This document shows positions 7,557-14,629 of a stretch of DNA of 57,238 nt, one piece after another. The stretch's first letter is position 1. Every line of letters starts with the position of its first letter. The notes beneath the pieces are model-generated. The model saw only the letters and a program-made list of their open reading frames with translations, had not been told where the DNA came from and searched no databases. Made by a program: the position numbers and the translations under genes. This DNA is from Verrucomicrobiaceae bacterium (GTDB taxonomy: Bacteria > Verrucomicrobiota > Verrucomicrobiia > Verrucomicrobiales > Verrucomicrobiaceae): positions 1-57,238 of the forward strand of contig JAIXVB010000067.1 of NCBI GenBank assembly GCA_027483245.1, in the 5' to 3' direction.

Positions 7557-7927
7557 AGGCTGACAATTCTATGCCTCAGGCAGCTCGCGAGACGCCTGCT
7601 CAACAAGAAGCCACTCTTCGGCTATTTCTGCTGCATGCGCGGAGAGCTGCCCTGATCGAAGATCTAAAGCTGTTAGGCGTGCTTCCAGCCGACTTTGTTC
7701 CATCTCCCACATTTTTGCCCGTGCTGCCGCCTGCTGCTCCTGTGGCAGTCCAGCTAGAAACATCAACTCCAGGGCATCCTGCCGAGCCTGCACACGACAC
7801 AGATGGGCATGAACTGCCGCCTCAAGCTGATCTAGGCGCTGCTGAATCTGATCATAAAGTGTCATGCGCTGAGGCTGGCACAGCTGTCGATGTGGCTCAA
7901 CATGCAACGGAGGGAGGTGCGCTTTGA
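7553..7927 (+). CDS. Doubtful + strand frame opposite a coiled-coil gene
   Basis: This 124-aa frame begins at a GTG overlapping the previous stop by 4 nt and ends in a TTGA overlap with the next gene, which favours translation. Its Pro/Ala/Thr-rich composition and poor third-position GC argue against it. The minus frame 7569-7865 reads better. I keep it only because of the start-stop chain. Confidence 0.25.
   Translation: MKADNSMPQAARETPAQQEATLRLFLLHARRAALIEDLKLLGVLPADFVPSPTFLPVLPPAAPVAVQLETSTPGHPAEPAHDTDGHELPPQADLGAAESDHKVSCAEAGTAVDVAQHATEGGAL
7569..7865 (-). CDS. Small helical (coiled-coil) protein
   Basis: From the ATG at 7865 the 98-aa product is almost wholly amphipathic helix, rich in Gln, Glu, Leu and Ala, with a break at LAGLPQEQQ. 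Codon use is closer to neighbouring phage genes than the opposite frame. The longer frame to 8006 was rejected because it overlaps the better-supported gene at 7924. Lies between linker copies 2 and 3 and is tandem with 7200-7475, so the two may be one small minus-strand unit. Confidence 0.45.
   Translation of the reverse strand: MTLYDQIQQRLDQLEAAVHAHLCRVQARQDALELMFLAGLPQEQQAAARAKMWEMEQSRLEARLTALDLRSGQLSAHAAEIAEEWLLVEQASRELPEA
7905..7914 (+). repeat. Linker repeat, copy 3 (core only)
   Basis: CAACGGAGGG, identical to the first ten bases of the two longer copies, placed 10 nt before the TTG start at 7924, where it could serve as a Shine-Dalgarno sequence. Confidence 0.5.
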
Positions 7928-8265
7928 GTGCGAGTAAGCCAGCCGCATCGACGGTCTTTCCTTGGTTGCGTGCCAATCTGGGACCAAGAGCCTTGGGTGC
8001 CCTCACGACGGCAGATTCGAAAGCGCTCGAGGCGGCTGTCCAGATCGTGGAGCTCTGGACCTATGCTGATGAGTCTCCAGCGCGTGATTTGCCAAACGCC
8101 TTTGCTGCCTGTGTGCGCTGTATGCAGCCGAGCACTCAAGAGTTTGCCTTCCATGCCATTGCTCATGTCTGCGACTGGCACACGCGCCAGCAACTGTGGG
8201 ATCTGGCTGGGCTGCCTCCGCTAGGATGCATCCAACGCTGCAAATTTGAGCCTGCTGAAGGCTGA
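7924..8265 (+). CDS. Hypothetical phage protein
   Basis: The 113-aa product begins at TTG 7924 with a strong purine-rich upstream sequence. It is mostly helical, with a patterned middle section (AFAACVRCMQPSTQEFAFH) and a His/Cys pair that could bind metal. No family recognised. It is followed by 161 nt without a gene before 8427. Confidence 0.55.
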   Translation: MSASKPAASTVFPWLRANLGPRALGALTTADSKALEAAVQIVELWTYADESPARDLPNAFAACVRCMQPSTQEFAFHAIAHVCDWHTRQQLWDLAGLPPLGCIQRCKFEPAEG

Positions 8266-8426
8266 CCCTGTGCCTGACCACGGGGCCTTGATCCGTGGGA
8301 CGTGTGACGCAGGCCGCTACCACGAATGCGACCGCCACGGCTCCGGTGTCCTGGAGCTAGCGGGACCGCCAGCAATGGCAAGTCCGCCCGGCGAATCAGG
8401 GCGGCATTCCATTTTTTTCCAATCTC

Positions 8427-8690
8427 ATGATCATCCCTCAAGATCGACCAATGGCGGCAGCGTGTGCGGACTGTGGCAGGCCTGTGGAGCTGCCGCGGCT
8501 GTCGCCTGAGGTGCTGTATTTCGAGGTTTCTCTGAACGCTGGGAGCGAGCGCCCAAATCGCGCGGTGGTCATGCCTGACGAGAGCTATGCGGTGGCATGG
8601 CGTGGTGTGATCTACCGAATGACTCCCGAGGATTGGCGACAGTACCAGGAGATGATGGATGACGATGCACGGGACGCTGGGGCCGTCTGA
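8427..8690 (+). CDS. Hypothetical small phage protein
   Basis: The 87-aa product carries CADCGRP near its N terminus (a possible zinc knuckle half), then a beta-rich section and an acidic helical end (TPEDWRQYQEMMDDD). A start at the internal ATG 8451 is also possible. The 161 nt before it contain no gene. Unknown function. Confidence 0.55.
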   Translation: MIIPQDRPMAAACADCGRPVELPRLSPEVLYFEVSLNAGSERPNRAVVMPDESYAVAWRGVIYRMTPEDWRQYQEMMDDDARDAGAV

Positions 8691-8694
8691 TTTT

Positions 8695-8717
8695 CGCGAA
8701 CCTTTTCTTTTTTCGCG
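8695..8717 (+). promoter_or_regulatory. Inverted/direct repeat before the HTH gene
   Basis: CGCGAA (8695-8700) and TTCGCG (8712-8717) form a hairpin around a pyrimidine loop, and TTTTCGCG itself is repeated (8691-8698, 8710-8717). It lies 2 nt before the ATG at 8720, with no Shine-Dalgarno sequence, so it may be an operator or a translation-control element. Confidence 0.35.
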
Positions 8718-8719
8718 CC

Positions 8720-9181
8720 ATGGATAAACCTATCCCAAAACCCAAACGCGGCCGGCCTACCAATGCCAGCAAGTGGCTGACACTGGATGAGGTGGCAGAG
8801 ATCCTGAGGTGTGATGTGGATGTGTTGGCGCGACTTCTCCAGAAGGTCCCTGGGACGCTGCCAAATGCGATTTGTGAGGATGGTGGCTGGATGGTGCCTG
8901 AACGCGATCTGCGCGTGCTGCTGGGTGCGTCTCAAGGTCCCCTGCCCCAGATGGCCACGGTGGAGGATGTGGCCTCGGCTCTGCGCCGGTCGGTGAAGAC
9001 TGTGTATGCTTGGCTGAAGGTGCAAACTCGCTGCCCTCGGACGGGCAAGATGGTGCCCATGCTGCCGCATCAACGCGTGGTGGGCTCGATCCTCATCAAA
9101 GCTGCTGATGTGATGGCTCTGCCCTCACGCTTGCCCGGCCCCCGCCCTTCTTTTTTTTCTGATCGGGAGGTGGTTCTATGA
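8720..9181 (+). CDS. Protein with two excisionase/MerR-like HTH modules
   Basis: The 153-aa product has a basic Pro/Lys N terminus and two similar helix-turn-helix modules: LTLDEVAEILRCDVDVLARL near residues 21-40, and ATVEDVASALRRSVKTVYAW near 80-99. Tandem winged-helix modules of this kind occur in excisionases and terminase small subunits. It overlaps the next gene by ATGA. It may be an excision factor or DNA-packaging recognition protein; nothing in the sequence settles which. Confidence 0.65.
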   Translation: MDKPIPKPKRGRPTNASKWLTLDEVAEILRCDVDVLARLLQKVPGTLPNAICEDGGWMVPERDLRVLLGASQGPLPQMATVEDVASALRRSVKTVYAWLKVQTRCPRTGKMVPMLPHQRVVGSILIKAADVMALPSRLPGPRPSFFSDREVVL

Positions 9182-9795
9182 GTGAAGCACTAACAACCGA
9201 ACTCGGGTTCTCTCTGGACATCGTGGAGAGAGAAGAAAAGGCAGGCCGCTGGCCTGATCTGACACGGCTGGAGCAAAGGCGTCCAGACATGCTAGCAGCA
9301 ATCGTCTGGTTTCTGGCGCGTGGGGTTTCTGTGAAGTCGATTACGAAGGCGCTGAAAGTGTCGCCGTGCACCGTCAACAGGGTGCGCCATGATCCGAGGT
9401 GGCAAGAGGCTGTAGTATCAGAATCCAAGGGGGTAGTGCAGAAGCTGGACGAAATCTTGGCGCTGACCGTGGACGATGTGCTTGCCCAGGCGCGCGAGGG
9501 TAGGTTGCCGAGCATCTTCGACCTAAAGCTACTGTTCGATATCCGGCAGCTTTTGTCAGGTGGCTTCACACAGCGCGTGGAGGTCAAGGCCTCAGCGGAT
9601 GAAGAGGAATTCATGCGCTTCATGATGCAAGCCAGGCTCGCTGATAAACAGGGCTCTGGAATGGTTTTTGAGGCGGAGTTTTTGCCGCAATCGGCGGCCC
9701 GCGACGTCACCCCGATTTCTGGCTCCGACCGCCCCACCTCCGCGCCTATCGAGGTCCAAGCAGGGGATTCTGAATCCCCCTCTTTAACTCCATAA
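9178..9795 (+). CDS. Homeodomain-like HTH protein
   Basis: The 205-aa product contains a helix-turn-helix near residues 40-75 (GVSVKSITKALKVSPCTVNR) and a long helical middle part, then a disordered Pro/Ser-rich tail. A GGGAGG sequence 7 nt before the ATG gives a good ribosome-binding site. The HTH followed by an oligomerising helix is reminiscent of small terminase subunits, but it lies 11 kb from the large terminase, so a regulator is equally possible. Confidence 0.6.
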   Translation: MSEALTTELGFSLDIVEREEKAGRWPDLTRLEQRRPDMLAAIVWFLARGVSVKSITKALKVSPCTVNRVRHDPRWQEAVVSESKGVVQKLDEILALTVDDVLAQAREGRLPSIFDLKLLFDIRQLLSGGFTQRVEVKASADEEEFMRFMMQARLADKQGSGMVFEAEFLPQSAARDVTPISGSDRPTSAPIEVQAGDSESPSLTP

Positions 9796-9805
9796 TTCGT
9801 TGATT

Positions 9806-10087
9806 ATGAACGCTTTGCACTCACACCACGCACACGGCTACACATTATGTGCTGCTCAAATCTTCGAAACAGGGGGGGAGGGGGGCACTTCGGTTCGGAG
9901 TCCCTCAACCCCTACCTTGCATTCAGCGCCAGTAAAATTTTTGGCAATGCGGAATCCGATGGATTGCCCGCCCGCCTGTGGATTCCGGCCCGAAAAAAAA
10001 GAGGGGGGCGGCGGCGATGGCCGCGCCCATGACCCGGGAATGTCCCCTGCCCTGCGCGCCCTAACCCTGTCCATCGCAAAGCGATGA
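9806..10087 (+). CDS. Uncertain low-complexity frame
   Basis: A 93-aa frame with His, Gly and Pro-rich composition and an in-frame KKEGGGG coded by an A8-G6 tract (9993-10006). It has a poly-G run near 9870. The only support is the ATGA overlap with the following frame at 10084. This stretch (9796-10119) may instead be noncoding. Confidence 0.25.
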   Translation: MNALHSHHAHGYTLCAAQIFETGGEGGTSVRSPSTPTLHSAPVKFLAMRNPMDCPPACGFRPEKKEGGGGDGRAHDPGMSPALRALTLSIAKR

Positions 10088-10119
10088 CGAACCCAAAACA
10101 CGAACACGAAAACATAACT

Positions 10120-10608
10120 ATGAGCGATTACTCAATCTTGATCAGAGGCTCCGGGCCATGCGGCACGGGTGACGAATCCAGCGCCGATCTGCGCGTGCTG
10201 GATTTCATGAAAAAACTCCAGGAAAGTGGACACACTTTCAGCGCTGTATCGCTCCAGGTGGATGGCGTTATGCTCCCCATTCTGGGAGGTGTTTCCGAGC
10301 ATCCCCTGATCGAGGCGACGCCGGTGGAGACGGTCACTCTGGGGCAGGTGCTGGAGGCTGTCTCGGCGGTGCATTCCGATCTGAAGAAGTTCGCGAGCTA
10401 CGAAAAGCGCGAGGACAAAAAAAAGGAAGGGGGCGGCAAAAAAAAGGAGACGCCCCCCGCTCCGGTTAAACCCGAGATTGAGGAGCAGGCACCCGTGGTG
10501 GTCGATGCGGCGACAGCCCAGCCCGGGGAGACTGAGCCCGATGCACCTGCAGCGCCGGAAGTCCCAAGCCCGCCGCCGGAGGAACCCACCACGGAACCAG
10601 AGGCCTGA
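10120..10608 (+). CDS. Hypothetical protein with disordered acidic/Pro-rich tail
   Basis: From the ATG at 10120 the product is 162 aa; an upstream ATG at 10084 gives 174. Residues 1-90 look like a compact alpha/beta domain. Then come KKKEGGG and KKKE coded by two A8 tracts (10417-10424, 10438-10445) and a Glu/Pro/Ala-rich tail. Start choice is based on where folded-looking sequence begins. Unknown function. Confidence 0.55.
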   Translation: MSDYSILIRGSGPCGTGDESSADLRVLDFMKKLQESGHTFSAVSLQVDGVMLPILGGVSEHPLIEATPVETVTLGQVLEAVSAVHSDLKKFASYEKREDKKKEGGGKKKETPPAPVKPEIEEQAPVVVDAATAQPGETEPDAPAAPEVPSPPPEEPTTEPEA

Positions 10609-10623
10609 CCCATCTCGCTAGAG

Positions 10624-10645
10624 CCGGGCGGCCTTTGCCGCCCGG
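10624..10645 (+). terminator. Strong GC hairpin after 10120-10608
   Basis: CCGGGCGGC (10624-10632) pairs perfectly with GCCGCCCGG (10637-10645) around a CTTT loop, 16 nt after the stop codon. No T tract follows, so it is either a weak or factor-dependent terminator or an mRNA-stabilising hairpin. Confidence 0.55.
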
Positions 10646-10674
10646 TGAAGGCAGCAACCCAAACACGACTCTGT

Positions 10675-10824
10675 ATGAAATTTTACGCAAAACTCAGAAC
10701 CAAGGGGCAAAAAACCGGCTGGGCTATGAGCGGCAAAAACCGCGCCCAACGCCAACGCATCGCAGCGGGCTTTCAGTCCATGAGTTCGAAATTCACCCTT
10801 ACCCAAGGCGCTTACTTCGGCTGA
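10675..10824 (+). CDS. Small basic protein (49 aa)
   Basis: ATG 10675 to TGA 10824 encodes a 49-residue, strongly basic peptide beginning MKFYAKLRTKGQ with a second basic run, SGKNRAQRQRIAAGF. It lies between two hairpins. Charge and placement suggest nucleic-acid binding, but no family is recognised. Coding status rests on composition and clean boundaries. Confidence 0.45.
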   Translation: MKFYAKLRTKGQKTGWAMSGKNRAQRQRIAAGFQSMSSKFTLTQGAYFG

Positions 10825-10835
10825 CCCACCCCTTT

Positions 10836-10896
10836 GCCCGCCCCTCTCTGACTTCCGTGAGTTGGCCCACACTGAGGGCCTCCGAGAGGGGCGGGC
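10836..10896 (+). ncRNA. Stable nested hairpin in a leader, candidate structured RNA
   Basis: A 13-bp perfect stem pairs 10836-10848 (GCCCGCCCCTCTC) with 10884-10896. Its 35-nt apical part holds a second small stem, GGCCC 10864-10868 with GGGCC 10876-10880. It sits between the 49-aa frame and the DHH gene start at 10926. It could be a terminator for the upstream unit, a leader regulating the DHH operon, or a small phage RNA. There is no T tract. Confidence 0.4.
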
Positions 10897-10925
10897 ATCT
10901 TCCCCACCCACCCAACAACACTTTC

Positions 10926-11783
10926 ATGAAGCCCACTTTTGTCCTTTACCACGCCCACTGCCCCGATGGTTTTGCCGCCGCCTGGGCTGCATGGATGGCG
11001 CTTGGCGATGCCGCCACGTATCAGCCCGTCAGCTACGGCCAGCCTCTGCCCACCATCCCCGATGATGCTCGAGTGTTCATCGTCGATTTCAGCTATCCGC
11101 GGACTGAACTCGAGGCACTTGCCACCCGATGCGAGGTCACCGTGATCGACCATCACGCCACGGCACAAGAGGCCTTAAAAGGCCTTCCATTCGCCATCTT
11201 CAACATGCAAAAAAGTGGCGCGGTTCTCACGTGGGAACACTTCCACGCAGAGCCGGTGCCAGAGATGCTGCTATACGTTCAGGATCGCGATCTGTGGACG
11301 TGGGCACTGCCTTACTCGCGCGAGATCAATGCAGGTCTCTGGCGATCTCAGCCGCGTGAATTCGGTCTGTGGAAAAACACCGCCTACCTCTGGGACAGAG
11401 GGGTAACCACAAGAAAGGAGATATTGATTTCCATGGGTGAGACCCTGGCATTCTCAGACAGCCTCATGGTGGATTCGCTCTGCAAGTCACCACACTGGAT
11501 ACGGATCCTTTGCTACACCGTGCCAGCCGTGAATAGCCCGTTGTTCCAGAGTGAGGTTGGTCACCATCTGCTGGAGCTTCATCCAGAGGCGCCCTTCGCT
11601 GCGGTCTATATGACGCTGGATGATGGCAGGCTTGCCTACTCACTCCGCGCCCGTGCCGATGACTTTGATGTCTCGGTTGTCGCCAAAGAGTTTGGCGGAG
11701 GCGGACACAAAGCCGCCGCCGGATTCAAATCACCCGCTCGTTTTGCCCTCGTCGAAAAAAAGGAGGGCCGGACCGATGGGTAA
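10926..11783 (+). CDS. DHH/DHHA1-family phosphoesterase
   Basis: The 285-aa protein has the metal-binding layout of DHH phosphoesterases: HAHCPDGF (His9, His11, Asp14), a strand with VDFSY, the signature DHH at 75-77, DRDLW, and the C-terminal DHHA1 motif GGGGHKAAAG (His261). Relatives hydrolyse oligonucleotides, cyclic dinucleotides or pAp. A phage copy could degrade signalling nucleotides used by host defences or recycle nanoRNA; both are inference. ATG 10926 was chosen because the homologous core begins at once. The end overlaps the next gene; its last codons (coding EKKEGRTDG) contain the next gene's AGGAGGG. Confidence 0.85.
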   Translation: MKPTFVLYHAHCPDGFAAAWAAWMALGDAATYQPVSYGQPLPTIPDDARVFIVDFSYPRTELEALATRCEVTVIDHHATAQEALKGLPFAIFNMQKSGAVLTWEHFHAEPVPEMLLYVQDRDLWTWALPYSREINAGLWRSQPREFGLWKNTAYLWDRGVTTRKEILISMGETLAFSDSLMVDSLCKSPHWIRILCYTVPAVNSPLFQSEVGHHLLELHPEAPFAAVYMTLDDGRLAYSLRARADDFDVSVVAKEFGGGGHKAAAGFKSPARFALVEKKEGRTDG

Positions 11784-12804
11784 AGATACCAAAATCGAAT
11801 GGTGTGACAGCACCGTCAACGGCACCTCGGGCTGTGATGGCTGCGAGCTGTGGAATGCTCAGGCGCGGACGTGTTATGCGGGGCAGCTGCAAACGAACCG
11901 TCTCTCCAAATCGCTGCCCAGGCTCTACAGCAGCGACTTTTCGCAGGTGCAAATGATCCCCGGGCGCTATGCCCAGGCAGCCTCATGGTCCGATCTGCGC
12001 GGCACTGAGAGGCCAGAGAAACCCTGGCTCAATGGGAAGCCTCGCACCATCTTTGTCGGCGATCTGGGGGACACGTTCAGCCGCGCTGTCACTGACGAGT
12101 TTTTAACACGCGAGTTGTTAGGCGCGATCACGAGCAAGCAAGGCAAGCGTCACTTTTGGATGCTGCTCACCAAGCGGCCCAAGCGGCTGGCAGAGCTCGC
12201 GAAAAAATGGGGCGGACTGCCGGACAACGTGATGGCGATGACCACGGTGACGGATCAGCAGAGCGCTGACAAGCGCGTGGCTGAACTGCTGCAGGTGCCT
12301 TGCCACTGGCGTGGGCTCAGCTGTGAGCCGCTGCTTGGGCCTGTTGAATTGAGAACAGTGAATGATGCACGGGGCAATCATGCGCTGAGTCTCAAAAACC
12401 CATCCGCCAACAAAATCCACTGGGTCATCTGCGGCGGCGAGAGCGGCAAGGACGCAAGGCCGATGCATCCCGACTGGGCGCGTTCACTGCGGGATCAATG
12501 CAAGACGGCAAAGGTGCCGTTCTTGTTTAAGCAGTGGGGTGAGTGGAGTGAAGTCGATCCAGAGGCACGGACTGAAGACGGCCAACACGTTTCGATCATC
12601 GCAGACAGTCAAAAAGGGAAATCTTTGTTCCGTCCATTGACTGACTGCCTTGTGTCCGCAGACGGCAGAACCTGGAGCAGAGAGTCATTGCCGTCAGACC
12701 TTTCAGGCAGGCTTATGCGAAGGGCGCACAAAGCCATCTCAGGCCGCCTGCTCGATGGGATCGAGCACAACGGGTATCCACTCACAGAAGGGAGGGACGC
12801 GTGA
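11776..12804 (+). CDS. DUF5131 / phage Gp37-Gp68 family protein
   Basis: The 342-aa protein starts TKIEWCDSTVNGTSGC and continues with CDGCELW...CYAG, the N-terminal cysteine block of the Gp37/Gp68 family (DUF5131), which resembles radical-SAM proteins. Further family blocks are TIFVGDLGDTF, MLLTKRP and ICGGESGKDARPMHPDWARS. The reaction is not established. It overlaps the DHH gene by 8 nt and joins the next gene by TGATG. Together with the PP-loop enzyme downstream it may form a nucleic-acid or nucleotide modification set. Confidence 0.85.
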   Translation: MGKDTKIEWCDSTVNGTSGCDGCELWNAQARTCYAGQLQTNRLSKSLPRLYSSDFSQVQMIPGRYAQAASWSDLRGTERPEKPWLNGKPRTIFVGDLGDTFSRAVTDEFLTRELLGAITSKQGKRHFWMLLTKRPKRLAELAKKWGGLPDNVMAMTTVTDQQSADKRVAELLQVPCHWRGLSCEPLLGPVELRTVNDARGNHALSLKNPSANKIHWVICGGESGKDARPMHPDWARSLRDQCKTAKVPFLFKQWGEWSEVDPEARTEDGQHVSIIADSQKGKSLFRPLTDCLVSADGRTWSRESLPSDLSGRLMRRAHKAISGRLLDGIEHNGYPLTEGRDA

Positions 12805-13106
12805 TGGCTAAGGCATCGCAAAAAGTCATCGTCAAGATCGGGCACATCGATGTGCTGCTGCCGGATGATACCGGAGTGACCCAGATCATGAAGACGCTGT
12901 CACGCGCCATCGTCGTGTGGGATCTGAGTTCGACCGTCCAAATCAGGGATGAGGAGCTGCAGTTGTCCATGCGTTATGTCCCGGACAAAACCAAGTTCGA
13001 GACGCAAGACAAACAACCGGTGCCAGATCCGAGGCCAAAGAAAAAGGGACGCGTCCTGGAACTCAAACCGCCAAGTTTCTTGGCGCTGATGGGAGGTAAC
13101 GAATGA
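12804..13106 (+). CDS. Hypothetical protein between DUF5131 and PP-loop genes
   Basis: The 100-aa product is a small alpha/beta protein with a basic KKKGR patch near the C terminus. A GGAGGG lies 7 nt before ATG 12804. TGATG coupling upstream and ATGA coupling downstream show it belongs to the same operon. No family recognised. Confidence 0.65.
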   Translation: MAKASQKVIVKIGHIDVLLPDDTGVTQIMKTLSRAIVVWDLSSTVQIRDEELQLSMRYVPDKTKFETQDKQPVPDPRPKKKGRVLELKPPSFLALMGGNE

Positions 13107-13903
13107 GCGTGTCCCACGTCGTAAATCTGTCGGGTGGTGTCTGCTCGTTTTGGTGCGCTCAAAGAGTCATCCAGCGATACGGGAGAAAAGGCGTCGTGCT
13201 GCTCTTCGCTGACGTCATGATGGAAGACGAAGACCTGTATCGATTCAATGAACAGGCTGCACAACATCTCGGCGTCCCAATCACGCGCATCTCGAAAGAG
13301 ATGACACCCTGGGAACTCTTCGCGAGCGAAGGCATGATCGGAAACAGCCGCGCGCCGATCTGTTCGGTGAAACTGAAACGCGAACCTCTCGACATGTGGC
13401 ACAGAGCCAACACGCTCGAGCTGACCACCACATTGCATGTCGGCATCGACTGGACGGAAGAGCATCGGCTGCATGATCTGCGGCGCCGCAAACCGACTTG
13501 GAAGATTGAGGCGGAGATGTGCGAGCCGCCGCTGTGGGACAAGTGCAAAATGCTGACAGAGCTCAGAGCGCTCGGGATTGAGCCGCCTCGTCTCTATACA
13601 TTTGGCTTCCCTCACAACAACTGTGGAGGATTCTGCGTAAAGGCAGGCCAAGCCCAGTTTGCTCTGTTGCTCAGGACAATGCCGGACCGGTATGCGTGGC
13701 ACGAACAGCAAGAGGCTAACCTGCGCGATCAAGTCGGTGACTTCTCTGTCATGACCGACCGCCGAGGCGACGGCAAAAAGAAGCCTCTAACAATGCAAGC
13801 TTTGCGCGAGCGGATTGAAGCAGGCGAATCTTTTGATCGCGATGACTGGGGTGGATGCGGGTGCGCACTCGACTCAGAGCCTACGGAGAGGAGGGAGGCA
13901 TGA
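13103..13903 (+). CDS. PAPS-reductase-like PP-loop enzyme
   Basis: The 266-aa protein opens with the adenylating PP-loop SGGVCS (residues 10-15) followed by a Rossmann-like core, with later motifs CSVKLKREP, HNNCGGFCVKAGQ and a C-terminal GGCGC. Relatives include PAPS reductases, TilS/TtcA thiolases and the DndC family, all of which activate substrates with ATP. In phages such genes are common beside DUF5131 proteins. A role in sulphur or base modification of nucleic acid is plausible but inferred. Coupled by ATGA at both ends; GGAGG 7 nt before the start. Confidence 0.85.
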   Translation: MSVSHVVNLSGGVCSFWCAQRVIQRYGRKGVVLLFADVMMEDEDLYRFNEQAAQHLGVPITRISKEMTPWELFASEGMIGNSRAPICSVKLKREPLDMWHRANTLELTTTLHVGIDWTEEHRLHDLRRRKPTWKIEAEMCEPPLWDKCKMLTELRALGIEPPRLYTFGFPHNNCGGFCVKAGQAQFALLLRTMPDRYAWHEQQEANLRDQVGDFSVMTDRRGDGKKKPLTMQALRERIEAGESFDRDDWGGCGCALDSEPTERREA

Positions 13904-14199
13904 GCACCTTTGCTGATCAAGCCCGGGACAAGGCGAATGAGATCCGGCAGCGGATGATCAAAGCCAAGGCCTTCATTTCGGAGTGCAAAGCACGCGTGCA
14001 CGATCCGGCGGCCATTGATGCGCTAACGGCCCTGCAGGCAGATCTGCTGACGATCGGCACGGACTGTGAGCTGCTCCGAGTGGCGCTCTCCACCGCGACC
14101 ACGGTGGGGGAGTTCCGGGGACGTGCCACCTCTCCCCACCTCTACGCAGACGCGGGCATGGCTGCCGCGAATGACGACACCCTTTTCCCCGACCGCTGA
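13900..14199 (+). CDS. Hypothetical helical protein
   Basis: From ATG 13900 (ATGA overlap, GGGAGG just upstream) the 99-aa product is largely helical with a DKANEIRQRMIKAKAFI segment. The longer frame from 13855 overlaps the PP-loop gene and was rejected. No family recognised. Confidence 0.6.
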   Translation: MSTFADQARDKANEIRQRMIKAKAFISECKARVHDPAAIDALTALQADLLTIGTDCELLRVALSTATTVGEFRGRATSPHLYADAGMAAANDDTLFPDR

Positions 14200-14207
14200 C
14201 TCTGACC

Positions 14208-14627
14208 ATGAACTCTGTTTCTCTTTCCCCTGACCCCTCTCCGCCACTTCTGGCTGAGACTGCCGCCTCACCCACTCAGCACCGCGATGTGCCGGCTGTG
14301 ACGAGTGATGAGGCGGCAGCGTCTCCAGCCATCACGCGCAAGATGCCGACGAATGGCAAGCACGTGGTCCTCATCGGGCATCTCCGAGATGGCCAGATCT
14401 GGCCGATCATGACACTGGAACAGCGTCACGACGTGATGGTGGTGAAAAGCGGCAAGGCCAAGGCTGCGGATGCCATGGCGGTGATTCCTGCCACGGAGGC
14501 CGCGCTGCTGCAGGCCATCCGCGAGAACGACGAAGAGCGACGCCGCCTCGCCCAACTGATCCGGGAGCAGGTGCTGCTGGTCAGTGGACAGGCACCCCAA
14601 CCCACCCCCGGACAAGACGACCTCTGA
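14208..14627 (+). CDS. Hypothetical protein upstream of the replication initiator
   Basis: The 139-aa product has a disordered Ser/Pro/Ala N terminus (to about residue 45) and a helical C-terminal part (ENDEERRRLAQLIREQVLL). It begins 9 nt after the previous gene and ends 2 nt before the initiator. Possibly an accessory replication protein, from position only. Confidence 0.6.
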   Translation: MNSVSLSPDPSPPLLAETAASPTQHRDVPAVTSDEAAASPAITRKMPTNGKHVVLIGHLRDGQIWPIMTLEQRHDVMVVKSGKAKAADAMAVIPATEAALLQAIRENDEERRRLAQLIREQVLLVSGQAPQPTPGQDDL

Positions 14628-14629
14628 TC

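Noticed and set aside
8246-8509. 87-aa + strand frame overlapping 8427-8690
   Set aside because: Poor composition, and it overlaps a better frame that has coding-like third positions.
12804-14627. Dnd-type phosphorothioation operon
   Set aside because: Only one PP-loop protein is present; no DndA, DndB, DndD or DndE-like neighbours were found.
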